Shown here: positions 1 through 6,211 of the stretch, piece after piece
Numbering within the stretch: the first letter of the stretch is position 1
Layout: every line of letters begins with the position of its first letter
Source of the DNA: Deltaproteobacteria bacterium
GTDB lineage: Bacteria > Desulfobacterota > Desulfobacteria > C00003060
Direction: 5' to 3'
Assembly: GCA_030667105.1 (NCBI GenBank)
Contig: DAOUWN010000142.1
Span: forward strand, 1-6,211
DNA length: 6,211 nt
The notes under the pieces: generated by a model
The model's database searches: none
The model's input: the letters and a program-made list of their open reading frames with translations, nothing else
Told to the model about the DNA's origin: nothing
Translations under genes and position numbers: made by a program

Positions 1-1
1 A

Positions 2-652
2 TTAGTCGGTCTGGATCTGGTCAAGGAGGTCACTTGTGACAAGCCCTACGGGTGGCCGCAGGACAAAGAGGCACGCTTTAAGGTGGTCACACTCGATTGC
101 GGCATGAAGTTCAACATAGCCCAAAGCTTGGCAGAAAAGGGCTGTCAGGTAATGGTTGTGCCTGCTCACATTAGTGCGGAGGAAATCAGGGCCATGAACC
201 CTGATGGCATCCTTATCTCCAATGGCCCTGGGGATCCTGAACCCATCACCTATTCGGTCGATACAATCAGAAGCCTGATACCGGACTATCCCATCTTTGG
301 CATCTGCCTGGGCCACCAACTCTTGGGACTCGCCTTTGGCGGCAAGACCTACAAGCTGAAATTTGGTCACCGCGGGGCGAACCATCCGGTAAAAAATCTT
401 TTGACGGGCAAAGTGGAGATCACCGCCCAGAACCACGGTTTTTGTGTAGATATTGAATCGATCAAAGATCCGGAAATTGAGATCACCCACATCAACCTGA
501 ACGATCAAACACTCGAGGGTATGAGGCATCGGACCCTGCCCATCTTCTCTGTGCAGTACCATCCTGAGGCTTCTCCCGGCCCTCATGATGCAAGCTACTT
601 GTTTGATGATTTCATTGACCTGATGGAAAGGAAAGGAAAGGCGCACACGTGA
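2..652 (+). CDS. carA: Carbamoyl-phosphate synthetase small subunit (glutaminase), 5'-truncated
   Basis: The small subunit hydrolyses glutamine and passes ammonia through a tunnel to CarB for carbamoyl phosphate synthesis (pyrimidines and arginine), in the cytoplasm. The frame is open from base 2 with no start, so the gene begins upstream; 216 C-terminal codons are present, about the last 55-60% of a family member of roughly 380 residues. The first residues read LVGLDLVKEVT, typical of the end of the CarA N-terminal domain. The class I glutamine amidotransferase domain follows: NGPGDPE, the nucleophile elbow GICLGHQ (Cys at fragment residue 102, codon 305-307), and QYHPEASPGPHD with catalytic His 187 (codon 560-562) and Glu 189 (codon 566-568). 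The triad is intact, so the protein should be active. Its last codons contain the ribosome binding site of guaA, and its TGA overlaps the guaA GTG by 4 bp. Identification is secure. Confidence 0.97.
   Translation, partial: LVGLDLVKEVTCDKPYGWPQDKEARFKVVTLDCGMKFNIAQSLAEKGCQVMVVPAHISAEEIRAMNPDGILISNGPGDPEPITYSVDTIRSLIPDYPIFGICLGHQLLGLAFGGKTYKLKFGHRGANHPVKNLLTGKVEITAQNHGFCVDIESIKDPEIEITHINLNDQTLEGMRHRTLPIFSVQYHPEASPGPHDASYLFDDFIDLMERKGKAHT
625..641 (+). promoter_or_regulatory. guaA ribosome binding site inside the carA 3' end
   Basis: A purine-only stretch made of three GGAAA units followed by GG ends 7 nt before the GTG at 649. It lies in the last carA codons (residues ERKGK). It supports the GTG at 649 as the guaA start and suggests translational coupling to carA. 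Confidence 0.7.
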
Positions 653-2178
653 TATTGATCATTGACTTTGGTTCCCAGTATAACCAGCTCATTGCCAGGC
701 GGGTCCGTGAGCACCATGTCTACTGCCAGATTGAACCTCCCCGGATCGGCCTTGCCGGGATTGAAGCACTCTCCCCCGAAGGAATTATCCTTTCCGGAGG
801 GCCTGCAAGTATCTATAAAAAAAACAGTCCCAGGGTCGATGCTGGCATTTTTGACCTGGGTATCCCGATCCTCGGCATCTGTTACGGGATGCAGTATATG
901 GTCGATGCCTTGGGAGGCGAAGTCAAGCAGGCTGAAAAAAGAGAATATGGCCTTGTCGAACTCCACATAAAAAAAGCCACGGGCGTTTTCTGTGAAATCG
1001 AAAAAAAGACCGAATGCTGGATGAGCCATGGAGACACCATTGCAAAGGTGCCGAGGGGTTTCAGGATCACGGCGTCAACGTCCAATACCAGAGTGGCGGC
1101 CGCGGAAAATGTTGCAAAGAACTTTCACGGACTTCAGTTTCACCCCGAAGTTGTCCATACACCAAAGGGGGAAAGGATGCTCAGGAATTTCCTTTTTGGA
1201 ATCTGTGGCTGCAGCAAGACCTGGACAATGAAAGCTTTCATCAAGGAGTCGGTCCGGGACCTGAGGTCACACGTTGGAGACAAGAAGGTAATCCTGGGAC
1301 TAAGCGGCGGAGTGGATTCCTCTGTCACAGCTATCCTCCTCCACAAGGCTATCGGCAAGCAGCTAACGTGCATCTTTGTGGATAACGGCCTTTTAAGAGA
1401 GGGCGAGGCAGAACAAGTCAAGGGACTTTTCAGAAAACACTTCAAGGTGAATCTAAAATCTGTCAGCGCCAGAAAGCAGTTTCTAACGGAGTTGAAAGGC
1501 GTTTCAGACCCTGAAAAAAAACGAAAGATTATTGGTCGTATTTTTATAGAGGCCTTTGAGAAGGAGGCTGACAAGCTCCCAGGAGTAGAATTTCTCGCCC
1601 AAGGAACCCTTTATCCTGACCTCGTCGAATCCAGGTCGGCCTTTGGAGGTCCGAGTGCCGTTATCAAATCACACCATAACGTAGGGGGGCTCCCAAGAAA
1701 AATGAAGCTCAAACTGATTGAACCCTTGAAGCACCTTTTCAAGGATGAAGTGCGAGTGATCGGGAAAGAGCTGGGGCTCCCTGAAAATCTCGTTTGGAGA
1801 CAACCGTTCCCGGGTCCGGGTCTGGCTATTCGAATTATCAGTGACGTTACCCAGGCAAGACTTTCCATCTTGCGGAAGGTGGATGTAATACTCCTTGAAG
1901 AGATCAGAACAATGGGCCTCTACAAAAAGCTGTGGCAGTCCTTTGCAGTGCTTCTTCCCCTAAAAAGCGTGGGCATCATGGGAGATCAAAGGACTTATGA
2001 ACACATCGTTGCCATTCGGGCCGTGACCAGCACCGACGCCATGACCGCTGACTGGGCCAAGCTTCCTCATTCTTTGCTCGGCAGGATCTCCAATCGCATC
2101 ATCAACGAGGTGAGGGGCGTCAATCGCGTGGTCTATGACATTAGCTCCAAACCACCGAGTACGATTGAGTGGGAGTAG
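649..2178 (+). CDS. guaA: GMP synthase (glutamine-hydrolysing)
   Basis: GuaA aminates XMP to GMP using glutamine and ATP, the last step of guanine nucleotide synthesis. At 509 residues it is close to the usual length of about 510-525. Domain 1 (about 1-190) is a class I glutamine amidotransferase: IIDFGSQY at the start, GICYGMQ with Cys78, and GLQFHPEV with His165 and Glu167. Domain 2 (about 192-383) is the ATP pyrophosphatase with the PP-loop SGGVDSS at 219-225 and AQGTLYPDLVES at 318-328. Domain 3 (about 384-509) is the dimerisation/XMP-binding part, with RQPFPGPGLAIR and the C-terminal KPPSTIEWE. All key motifs are intact. The start is GTG, chosen because IIDFGSQY begins at residue 4 and an RBS precedes it; it overlaps the carA stop by 4 bp. 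carB follows after 3 bp, so guaA sits between the two subunit genes of carbamoyl-phosphate synthetase. Two A8 runs (817-824, 1514-1521) and two A7 runs (969-975, 1001-1007) fall in lysine-rich codons without breaking the frame. Confidence 0.97.
   Translation: MILIIDFGSQYNQLIARRVREHHVYCQIEPPRIGLAGIEALSPEGIILSGGPASIYKKNSPRVDAGIFDLGIPILGICYGMQYMVDALGGEVKQAEKREYGLVELHIKKATGVFCEIEKKTECWMSHGDTIAKVPRGFRITASTSNTRVAAAENVAKNFHGLQFHPEVVHTPKGERMLRNFLFGICGCSKTWTMKAFIKESVRDLRSHVGDKKVILGLSGGVDSSVTAILLHKAIGKQLTCIFVDNGLLREGEAEQVKGLFRKHFKVNLKSVSARKQFLTELKGVSDPEKKRKIIGRIFIEAFEKEADKLPGVEFLAQGTLYPDLVESRSAFGGPSAVIKSHHNVGGLPRKMKLKLIEPLKHLFKDEVRVIGKELGLPENLVWRQPFPGPGLAIRIISDVTQARLSILRKVDVILLEEIRTMGLYKKLWQSFAVLLPLKSVGIMGDQRTYEHIVAIRAVTSTDAMTADWAKLPHSLLGRISNRIINEVRGVNRVVYDISSKPPSTIEWE
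2171..2175 (+). promoter_or_regulatory. carB ribosome binding site in the guaA 3' end
   Basis: GGGAG lies in the final Trp-Glu codons of guaA, 6 nt before the GTG at 2182. It supports that start, which yields the canonical CarB N-terminus MPKRTDI. Its position inside guaA suggests coupled translation. Confidence 0.55.
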
Positions 2179-2181
2179 CGG

Positions 2182-5100
2182 GTGCCAAAAAGAACCGACA
2201 TATCAAAGATCATGATTATCGGCTCCGGGCCGATCATAATTAGCCAGGCCTGCGAGTTTGACTACTCGGGGACCCAGGCGTGTAAGGCCTTGAAGGAAGA
2301 GGGTTATGAGATTGTGCTCATAAACAGCAATCCGGCCACCATCATGACCGATCCCGAAATGGCAGATCACACCTACATCGAACCGATCACCCCGGAGATG
2401 GTCGCAATGATCATCGACAAAGAAAGGCCCCAGGCCATTCTCCCGACACTGGGCGGGCAAACCGGTCTGAACACGGCAGTCCAGGTGGCTGATATGGGGG
2501 TGCTGGAGAAGTTCAATGTGGAGATGATCGGGGCCTCGGTTGAGGTCATCAAGAAGGCTGAGGACCGGGACCTGTTCCGGGCGGCCATGGAGAACATTGG
2601 ACTCCGCGTGCCCAAAAGCGCAATCGCCCGCGACATGGAGAGCGCCCTTGAGAGCGCAGAACGTGTCGGTTATCCGATTATCGTCCGGCCGAGCTTCACA
2701 CTGGGTGGCACCGGCGGCGGTGTGGCTTACAATCCCGAGGACCTTGAAAAGTGGACGGCCTGGGGGCTCTATGCCAGTCTGATTCATCAGATCATGCTTG
2801 AAGAATCCGTAATCGGCTGGAAGGAATTCGAACTGGAGGTCATGCGGGACGGAAACGACAACGTGGTGATCATCTGCTCTATTGAAAACCTGGACCCCAT
2901 GGGCATCCATACTGGAGATAGTGTCACCGTGGCGCCGGCTCAGACTTTGAGTGACAAAGAATATCAGGTAATGCGTGATGCCTCCATCGCGGTGATCCGG
3001 GAAATCGGTGTGGAGACAGGAGGGTCCAACATTCAGTTTGCCGTCAATCCGGGAGACGGCGAGATGGTCGTGATTGAAATGAATCCGAGGGTTTCCAGAA
3101 GCTCCGCACTTGCCTCCAAGGCCACGGGCTTTCCCATTGCCAAGATGGCTGCCAAGTTGGCCGTGGGCTATTCCCTGGACGAACTCCCAAATGATATCAC
3201 CGGGGAAACAGTGGCCTCCTTTGAGCCGACCATTGACTATTGTGTGGTGAAAATCCCGCGGTGGACCTTTGAGAAGTTTCCCGAAACCGAAGATTATCTT
3301 ACGACATCCATGCGATCCGTGGGAGAGACCATGGCCATTGGCCGAACCTTTAAGGAAGCCCTTCAGAAAGGCTTGCGTTCTCTGGACATAGGACGATTCG
3401 GCCTTGGGGCAGACGGCAAAGGGCGAACGGCTCAGGGGGGAAACGTCCCTTCGCTTGAACAAATCAGGCAAAAGCTCATTAACCCTAACTCCGAGCGTCT
3501 CTTCTATATCCGATACGGTATCAAGGCCGGAATGGATGTTGAGACTATACAGGAGTTCACCGGCATAGACCCATGGTTCCTGCGCCAGATGGCCCGGATC
3601 ATCGACCTTGAGGAAGATATCTCAAAGGCCGGCTATCCATTGCATGAAGAGGTTTTGAGAAAGGGCAAAACCTTCGGATTCTCCGATGTGCAACTTGCCC
3701 ATCTCGTCAATGGGGATGAGGATAAGATCCGCGCCTTGCGAAACGATCTTGGAGTCCAGCCCGTCTACAAGCTCGTAGACACCTGCGCGGCCGAATTTGA
3801 GGCACGCACGCCATATTATTACTCCACCTACGAACAGGAGAACGAGGCCCGTGTTTCCAGCAAACGCAAGGTCATGATCCTGGGTGGCGGGCCGAATCGT
3901 ATCGGACAAGGGATTGAATTCGATTATTGCTGCGTACAGGCCTCCTTTGCCCTGAAGGAAGAGGGCGTTGAGAGCATCATGGTCAACAGTAACCCCGAAA
4001 CGGTGAGCACCGACTATGACACCTCTGACAAGCTTTACTTTGAGCCCCTTACAAAAGAAGACGTCCTGAATATCGTGGAAACCGAAAAACCTTCGGGGAT
4101 CATCGTGCAATTCGGTGGTCAAACACCGCTTAATCTCTCGGCTCCCCTTGCCGAAGCCGGTGCGCCCATCCTCGGCACGGCAACCAAAAGCATTGCTCTG
4201 GCAGAAGACAGAGAACTTTTCAAAAATGTCCTGAAAAAACTGGGGTTGAGACAGCCCGAGAACGGCACGGCCATGAGTGTGACAGAGGCGGCAAGCGTGG
4301 CAGAGACCATCGGATATCCGATCATTGTGCGGCCATCATATGTTCTTGGCGGACGCGCCATGCAGGTTGTCTATGATAGATCCTCTCTGGAGTCTTTTAC
4401 TCGCAAGGCCCGGCTGGCTTCTCCCGATCACCCGATCCTTATTGACAAATTCCTTGAAGATGCTATCGAAATCGACGTGGATGCCATTTCTGATGGAAAG
4501 ACCACTGTGATCGGCGGGATCATGGAACACATTGAAGAGGCGGGCGTTCACTCCGGCGACAGCGCCTGTGTGCTTCCGCCTCAAGGCCTGCCGCCTTTTC
4601 TTTTGGAAGAGATCAAGGCGCATACCAGCGCTCTGGCAAGGGAACTCGAAGTGGTCGGCTTGCTAAACATCCAGTTTGCCATCAAGGATGAAGAGGTTTT
4701 TGTGCTGGAAGTCAATCCCAGGGCATCGCGAACCATTCCCTTTGTGTGCAAGGCCACAGGTGTGCCGCTCGCCAAACTGGCTACAAAGGTCATGCTGGGA
4801 CGAACCTTGAAAGATTTGGGGTTTACACGCGAGGTCGAACCCGATCACATTTCGGTCAAGGAGGCCGTGTTCCCCTTTGATCGATTTCCCGGGGTTGACG
4901 TGGTGCTCGGTCCTGAAATGAAATCCACGGGTGAGGTCATGGGCATAGATACTGACTTTGGCAGGGCTTTTGCCAAGTCCCAACTGGCTGCCGGTCAGCA
5001 TTTACCCACTGAAGGGACCGTATTTCTCAGTATGAGGGATGCAGACAAGGACGCGGTCCATCCGATTGCGCATCAACTGCATGAAATGGGGTTTGATTTC

Positions 5101-5478
5101 ATTGCGACCCGGGGCACCTGTCGTCTGTTGAAAGATGCCGGTATTCCAAGCAGGCAGGTCAAAAAAATCGCCGAGGGACGTCCCAATGTGATTGATCATA
5201 TAAAGAACGGCGACATCCAGTTGGTCATTAACACCCCTTCAGGCAAAGAGAGCGCGGGAGGTTCCCGTTTGATTCGTCGCGCAGTCCTGAGGTACGGCAT
5301 CCCCTATGCCACCACACTTGCCGGCGCCTGCGCCATGGCAATGGGCATTGAAGCAATGAAGAAGAAAGGCCTTGCGGTGCGATCCCTGCAGGAGTTTCAT
5401 GGTGGAACGAATGCGGAATGCGGATTTCTAGAAGAAGGTGAAACGAATAGCCGGCAACGAGTAACGAGTATCCAGTAA
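2182..5478 (+). CDS. carB: Carbamoyl-phosphate synthetase large subunit
   Basis: CarB makes carbamoyl phosphate from bicarbonate, two ATP and ammonia supplied by CarA. It has the standard duplicated architecture. The N-terminal ATP-grasp half (about 1-400) carries [34 protein letters not shown] and [18 protein letters not shown]. An oligomerisation region follows (about 400-550). The second ATP-grasp half starts near 561 with [17 protein letters not shown] and holds [24 protein letters not shown] and [14 protein letters not shown]-terminal MGS-like allosteric domain (about 943-1073) includes [25 protein letters not shown] and NTPSGK. The GTG start gives MPKRTDI, which matches the E. coli N-terminus as I remember it. 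The protein has 1098 residues against 1073 in E. coli. The family end (SLQEFH, His1073) is followed by an extra 25-residue tail whose last codons and TAA lie in heptanucleotide repeats. Residue 21 is Ser in GPIIISQ, where Gly is usual (GPIVIGQ). Allosteric control by UMP and ornithine or IMP is expected from the family, not shown here. Confidence 0.97.
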   Translation: MPKRTDISKIMIIGSGPIIISQACEFDYSGTQACKALKEEGYEIVLINSNPATIMTDPEMADHTYIEPITPEMVAMIIDKERPQAILPTLGGQTGLNTAVQVADMGVLEKFNVEMIGASVEVIKKAEDRDLFRAAMENIGLRVPKSAIARDMESALESAERVGYPIIVRPSFTLGGTGGGVAYNPEDLEKWTAWGLYASLIHQIMLEESVIGWKEFELEVMRDGNDNVVIICSIENLDPMGIHTGDSVTVAPAQTLSDKEYQVMRDASIAVIREIGVETGGSNIQFAVNPGDGEMVVIEMNPRVSRSSALASKATGFPIAKMAAKLAVGYSLDELPNDITGETVASFEPTIDYCVVKIPRWTFEKFPETEDYLTTSMRSVGETMAIGRTFKEALQKGLRSLDIGRFGLGADGKGRTAQGGNVPSLEQIRQKLINPNSERLFYIRYGIKAGMDVETIQEFTGIDPWFLRQMARIIDLEEDISKAGYPLHEEVLRKGKTFGFSDVQLAHLVNGDEDKIRALRNDLGVQPVYKLVDTCAAEFEARTPYYYSTYEQENEARVSSKRKVMILGGGPNRIGQGIEFDYCCVQASFALKEEGVESIMVNSNPETVSTDYDTSDKLYFEPLTKEDVLNIVETEKPSGIIVQFGGQTPLNLSAPLAEAGAPILGTATKSIALAEDRELFKNVLKKLGLRQPENGTAMSVTEAASVAETIGYPIIVRPSYVLGGRAMQVVYDRSSLESFTRKARLASPDHPILIDKFLEDAIEIDVDAISDGKTTVIGGIMEHIEEAGVHSGDSACVLPPQGLPPFLLEEIKAHTSALARELEVVGLLNIQFAIKDEEVFVLEVNPRASRTIPFVCKATGVPLAKLATKVMLGRTLKDLGFTREVEPDHISVKEAVFPFDRFPGVDVVLGPEMKSTGEVMGIDTDFGRAFAKSQLAAGQHLPTEGTVFLSMRDADKDAVHPIAHQLHEMGFDFIATRGTCRLLKDAGIPSRQVKKIAEGRPNVIDHIKNGDIQLVINTPSGKESAGGSRLIRRAVLRYGIPYATTLAGACAMAMGIEAMKKKGLAVRSLQEFHGGTNAECGFLEEGETNSRQRVTSIQ

Positions 5479-5490
5479 CCAGTAGGCAGT
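5442..5490. repeat. Degenerate heptanucleotide repeat overlapping the carB 3' end
   Basis: Seven consecutive 7-bp units can be laid out in phase. The clearest five are AACGAGT at 5456 and again at 5463, ATCCAGT at 5470, AACCAGT at 5477 and AGGCAGT at 5484. The two before them are AACGAAT at 5442 and a diverged unit at 5449. A second small set, ATGCGGA at 5411 and 5418, lies further upstream in the same carB tail, one base out of phase. The repeat supplies the carB stop codon (TAA at 5476-5478). The layout resembles short tandem heptanucleotide repeats known from other bacteria; its function is unknown. Confidence 0.7.
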
Positions 5491-5557
5491 GATTTTGAAT
5501 TTCGGAATGTAGCTGGTTTTATTCCCTTAATTTTGATGAACTCGTAAAAAGTCGTCA

Positions 5558-5575
5558 CTCCGGTGAGAACCGGAG
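5558..5575. other. Hairpin 1 of the MITE-like element
   Basis: CTCCGGT (5558-5564) pairs perfectly with ACCGGAG (5569-5575) around the loop GAGA, a GNRA-type tetraloop if transcribed. No T-run follows, so it does not look like an intrinsic terminator. Confidence 0.75.
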
Positions 5576-5608
5576 CCCAGGGCCTTTGTAACTAGCTGAA
5601 TAAACTGG

Positions 5609-5652
5609 ATTCCGGCGCCTGCCCCGGACCACGATCCGGGGTTCGCCGGAAT
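5609..5652. other. Hairpin 2 of the MITE-like element
   Basis: This is a two-tier stem. The outer stem is ATTCCGGCG (5609-5617) with CGCCGGAAT (5644-5652). The inner stem is CCCCGGA (5622-5628) with TCCGGGG (5635-5641) around a 6-nt loop. Short unpaired bases separate the two stems. It is GC-rich and should be stable in RNA or extruded DNA; no T-run follows. Confidence 0.75.
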
Positions 5653-5709
5653 GACAGAAAGACGTGTTTTTCGACTTTTTACGAGACCGTCAACTTTAGG
5701 CACTCGATT

Positions 5710-5770
5710 ATTGACCAATGACTAATGAAAGAGTCAATATTCAATCATCAATGACCAGCGACCAGCGACC
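5710..5770. repeat. Degenerate heptanucleotide repeat overlapping the purF 5' end
   Basis: Units ATTGACC at 5710, AATGACT at 5717 and AATGAAA at 5724 are followed, after a diverged stretch, by AATGACC at 5750 and AGCGACC at 5757 and again at 5764. Shifted by two bases, the last units read GACCAGC, matching the AACCAGT unit beyond carB at 5 of 7 positions, so the two tracts may belong to one repeat family. The tract contains both candidate purF start codons (5718 and 5751). Confidence 0.65.
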
Positions 5771-6211
5771 AAAAGAAGCATGCGGTGTTTTTGGCGTCTT
5801 CGGACACGATGATGCCGCGAAGTTGACCTATTTTGGGCTCTATGCCCTCCAGCACCGTGGACAGGAAAGCGCTGGCATTGTGACCTCCACCGGGAAATCG
5901 ATCCACGAACACAAGGGAATGGGACTCGTACATGAAGTCTTCAACGAACCAGCCTTGAACGGGCTACATGGCCACATAGGCATTGGGCATGTTAGATACT
6001 CCACGACCGGTTCTTCCGTTCTCAAAAATGCCCAGCCCTTCGTGGTTTCCCATGCCGGCAAAACGATTGCCATTGCCCACAACGGGAACCTCACCAATGC
6101 CAAGAAGCTGAGAAAAGACCTTGAAAAGAGAGGTTCCATCTTTCAGGCCACTATGGACAGCGAAATCATCATTCACCTGCTGGCGCGGCATATGCAAGGA
6201 GGCATGAAAGA
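5751..6211 (+). CDS. purF: Amidophosphoribosyltransferase, 3'-truncated
   Basis: PurF catalyses the first committed step of purine synthesis, making phosphoribosylamine from PRPP and glutamine. About 153 codons of the N-terminal Ntn-type (class II) glutaminase domain are visible; the phosphoribosyltransferase domain lies beyond the edge. Key motifs are CGVFG with the nucleophile Cys11 (codon 5781-5783), YALQHRGQESAGI, HVRYSTTG with Arg82, AHNGNLTN with Asn111 and Gly112, and MDSEI with Asp136. After removal of ten residues most of these fall on E. coli numbering (Cys1, Arg73, Asn101, Gly102, Asp127) to within one. The ATG at 5751 gives the propeptide MTSDQRPKEA, which would have to be cleaved to free Cys11, as in Bacillus subtilis-type PurF. 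An in-frame ATG at 5718 would give a 21-residue propeptide; a stop at 5712-5714 rules out anything earlier. Neither start has a good Shine-Dalgarno sequence, so the start is uncertain. Whether the C-terminal Fe-S cysteines of the Bacillus type exist cannot be seen. Confidence 0.95.
   Translation, partial: MTSDQRPKEACGVFGVFGHDDAAKLTYFGLYALQHRGQESAGIVTSTGKSIHEHKGMGLVHEVFNEPALNGLHGHIGIGHVRYSTTGSSVLKNAQPFVVSHAGKTIAIAHNGNLTNAKKLRKDLEKRGSIFQATMDSEIIIHLLARHMQGGMK

Larger units (their letters stand above)
5533..5693. mobile_element. MITE-like palindromic element, non-coding
   Basis: The ends carry perfect 14-bp inverted repeats, CTCGTAAAAAGTCG at 5541-5554 and its reverse complement at 5672-5685. 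With three mismatches the repeats extend to 22 bp (5533-5554 and 5672-5693). Inside are two hairpins, and the left and right halves are themselves imperfect inverted copies: TCACTCCGG near 5555 mirrors the complement of the segment near 5645-5653. There is no open reading frame of its own, which fits a non-autonomous element moved by a transposase elsewhere. I found no clear target-site duplication. Similar TCATTCCGG-type intergenic palindromes are, from memory, common in Deltaproteobacteria; copy number here cannot be seen. Confidence 0.7.

Noticed and set aside
23..30. Perfect Shine-Dalgarno-like AAGGAGGT with a GTG six bases after it
   Set aside because: It encodes the conserved KEV of CarA, and the GTG at 36 is in another frame that does not match any protein. 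It is chance from conserved codons.
2203..3471. Long minus-strand open frame of 422 codons opposite carB
   Set aside because: It is the antisense shadow of a well-supported CarB coding region with strong codon bias. The translation shows no recognisable domain.
5495..5523. Possible promoter just after carB: TTGAAT, 17-bp gap, TTTATT
   Set aside because: The -10 match is poor in an AT-rich stretch; it could arise by chance.
5541..5685. Intrinsic terminator for the car operon
   Set aside because: Neither internal hairpin is followed by a T-run. The only T-rich stretch is within the right terminal repeat, whose partner is more than 100 bp away.
5525..5700. Target-site duplication around the MITE-like element
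   Set aside because: The flanking bases on the two sides do not give a convincing direct repeat at either the 14-bp or the 22-bp boundary.
5527..5718. Minus-strand 63-codon open frame across the carB-purF spacer
   Set aside because: Almost all of it is the MITE-like palindrome read in reverse. Residues such as SVIPANPGS and AGAGIQ are the kind of translation such repeats give, and no ribosome binding site or family resemblance supports a gene.
5711..5740. Possible purF promoter: TTGACC with CAATAT 18 bp later
   Set aside because: The -35-like box is simply a heptad repeat unit, the -10 match is weak (3 of 6), and transcription would begin almost at the ATG at 5751. Not strong enough to annotate.
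5442..5770. CRISPR array
   Set aside because: Units are only 7 bp, directly adjacent and degenerate, with no spacers of uniform length.

Overview
The window is a stretch of ordinary nucleotide-biosynthesis genes, all on the + strand: the 3' part of carA, complete guaA, complete carB and the 5' part of purF. No taxon marker is present. The proteins are bacterial, and the carB-purF spacer holds a small inverted-repeat element and degenerate 7-bp repeats. I associate both with Deltaproteobacteria/Desulfobacterota (sulfate-reducer-like) genomes. That placement comes from memory of such sequences and is moderate to low in confidence.

Layout. Bases 2-652 encode the last 216 codons of CarA, the glutaminase subunit of carbamoyl-phosphate synthetase. 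guaA (GMP synthetase, 649-2178) overlaps its stop by 4 bp. carB (the large synthetase subunit, 2182-5478) follows guaA after 3 bp. The three genes therefore look like one translationally coupled transcript, with guaA lying between the two subunit genes of one enzyme. A spacer of about 272 bp (5479-5750) then leads to purF (amidophosphoribosyltransferase), which runs off the right edge. In the spacer, 5442-5490 and 5710-5770 are degenerate heptanucleotide repeats, and between them lies a roughly 160-bp MITE-like element (about 5533-5693) with 14-bp perfect terminal inverted repeats and two internal hairpins. Bases 5491-5532 and 5694-5709 hold nothing I recognise. I see no convincing terminator or promoter in the spacer.

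How the genes fit together. CarA, GuaA and PurF all take the amide of glutamine, and CarB uses the ammonia released by CarA. CarAB makes carbamoyl phosphate for pyrimidines and arginine, PurF commits PRPP to purines, and GuaA makes GMP from XMP. The cluster thus brings together glutamine-consuming steps of both nucleotide branches.

I found no undescribed system. The most interesting points are guaA splitting carAB, and the heptad repeats, which reach into coding sequence on both sides. They encode the end and stop codon of CarB's extra C-terminal tail, and also the likely start codon and most of the predicted propeptide of PurF.
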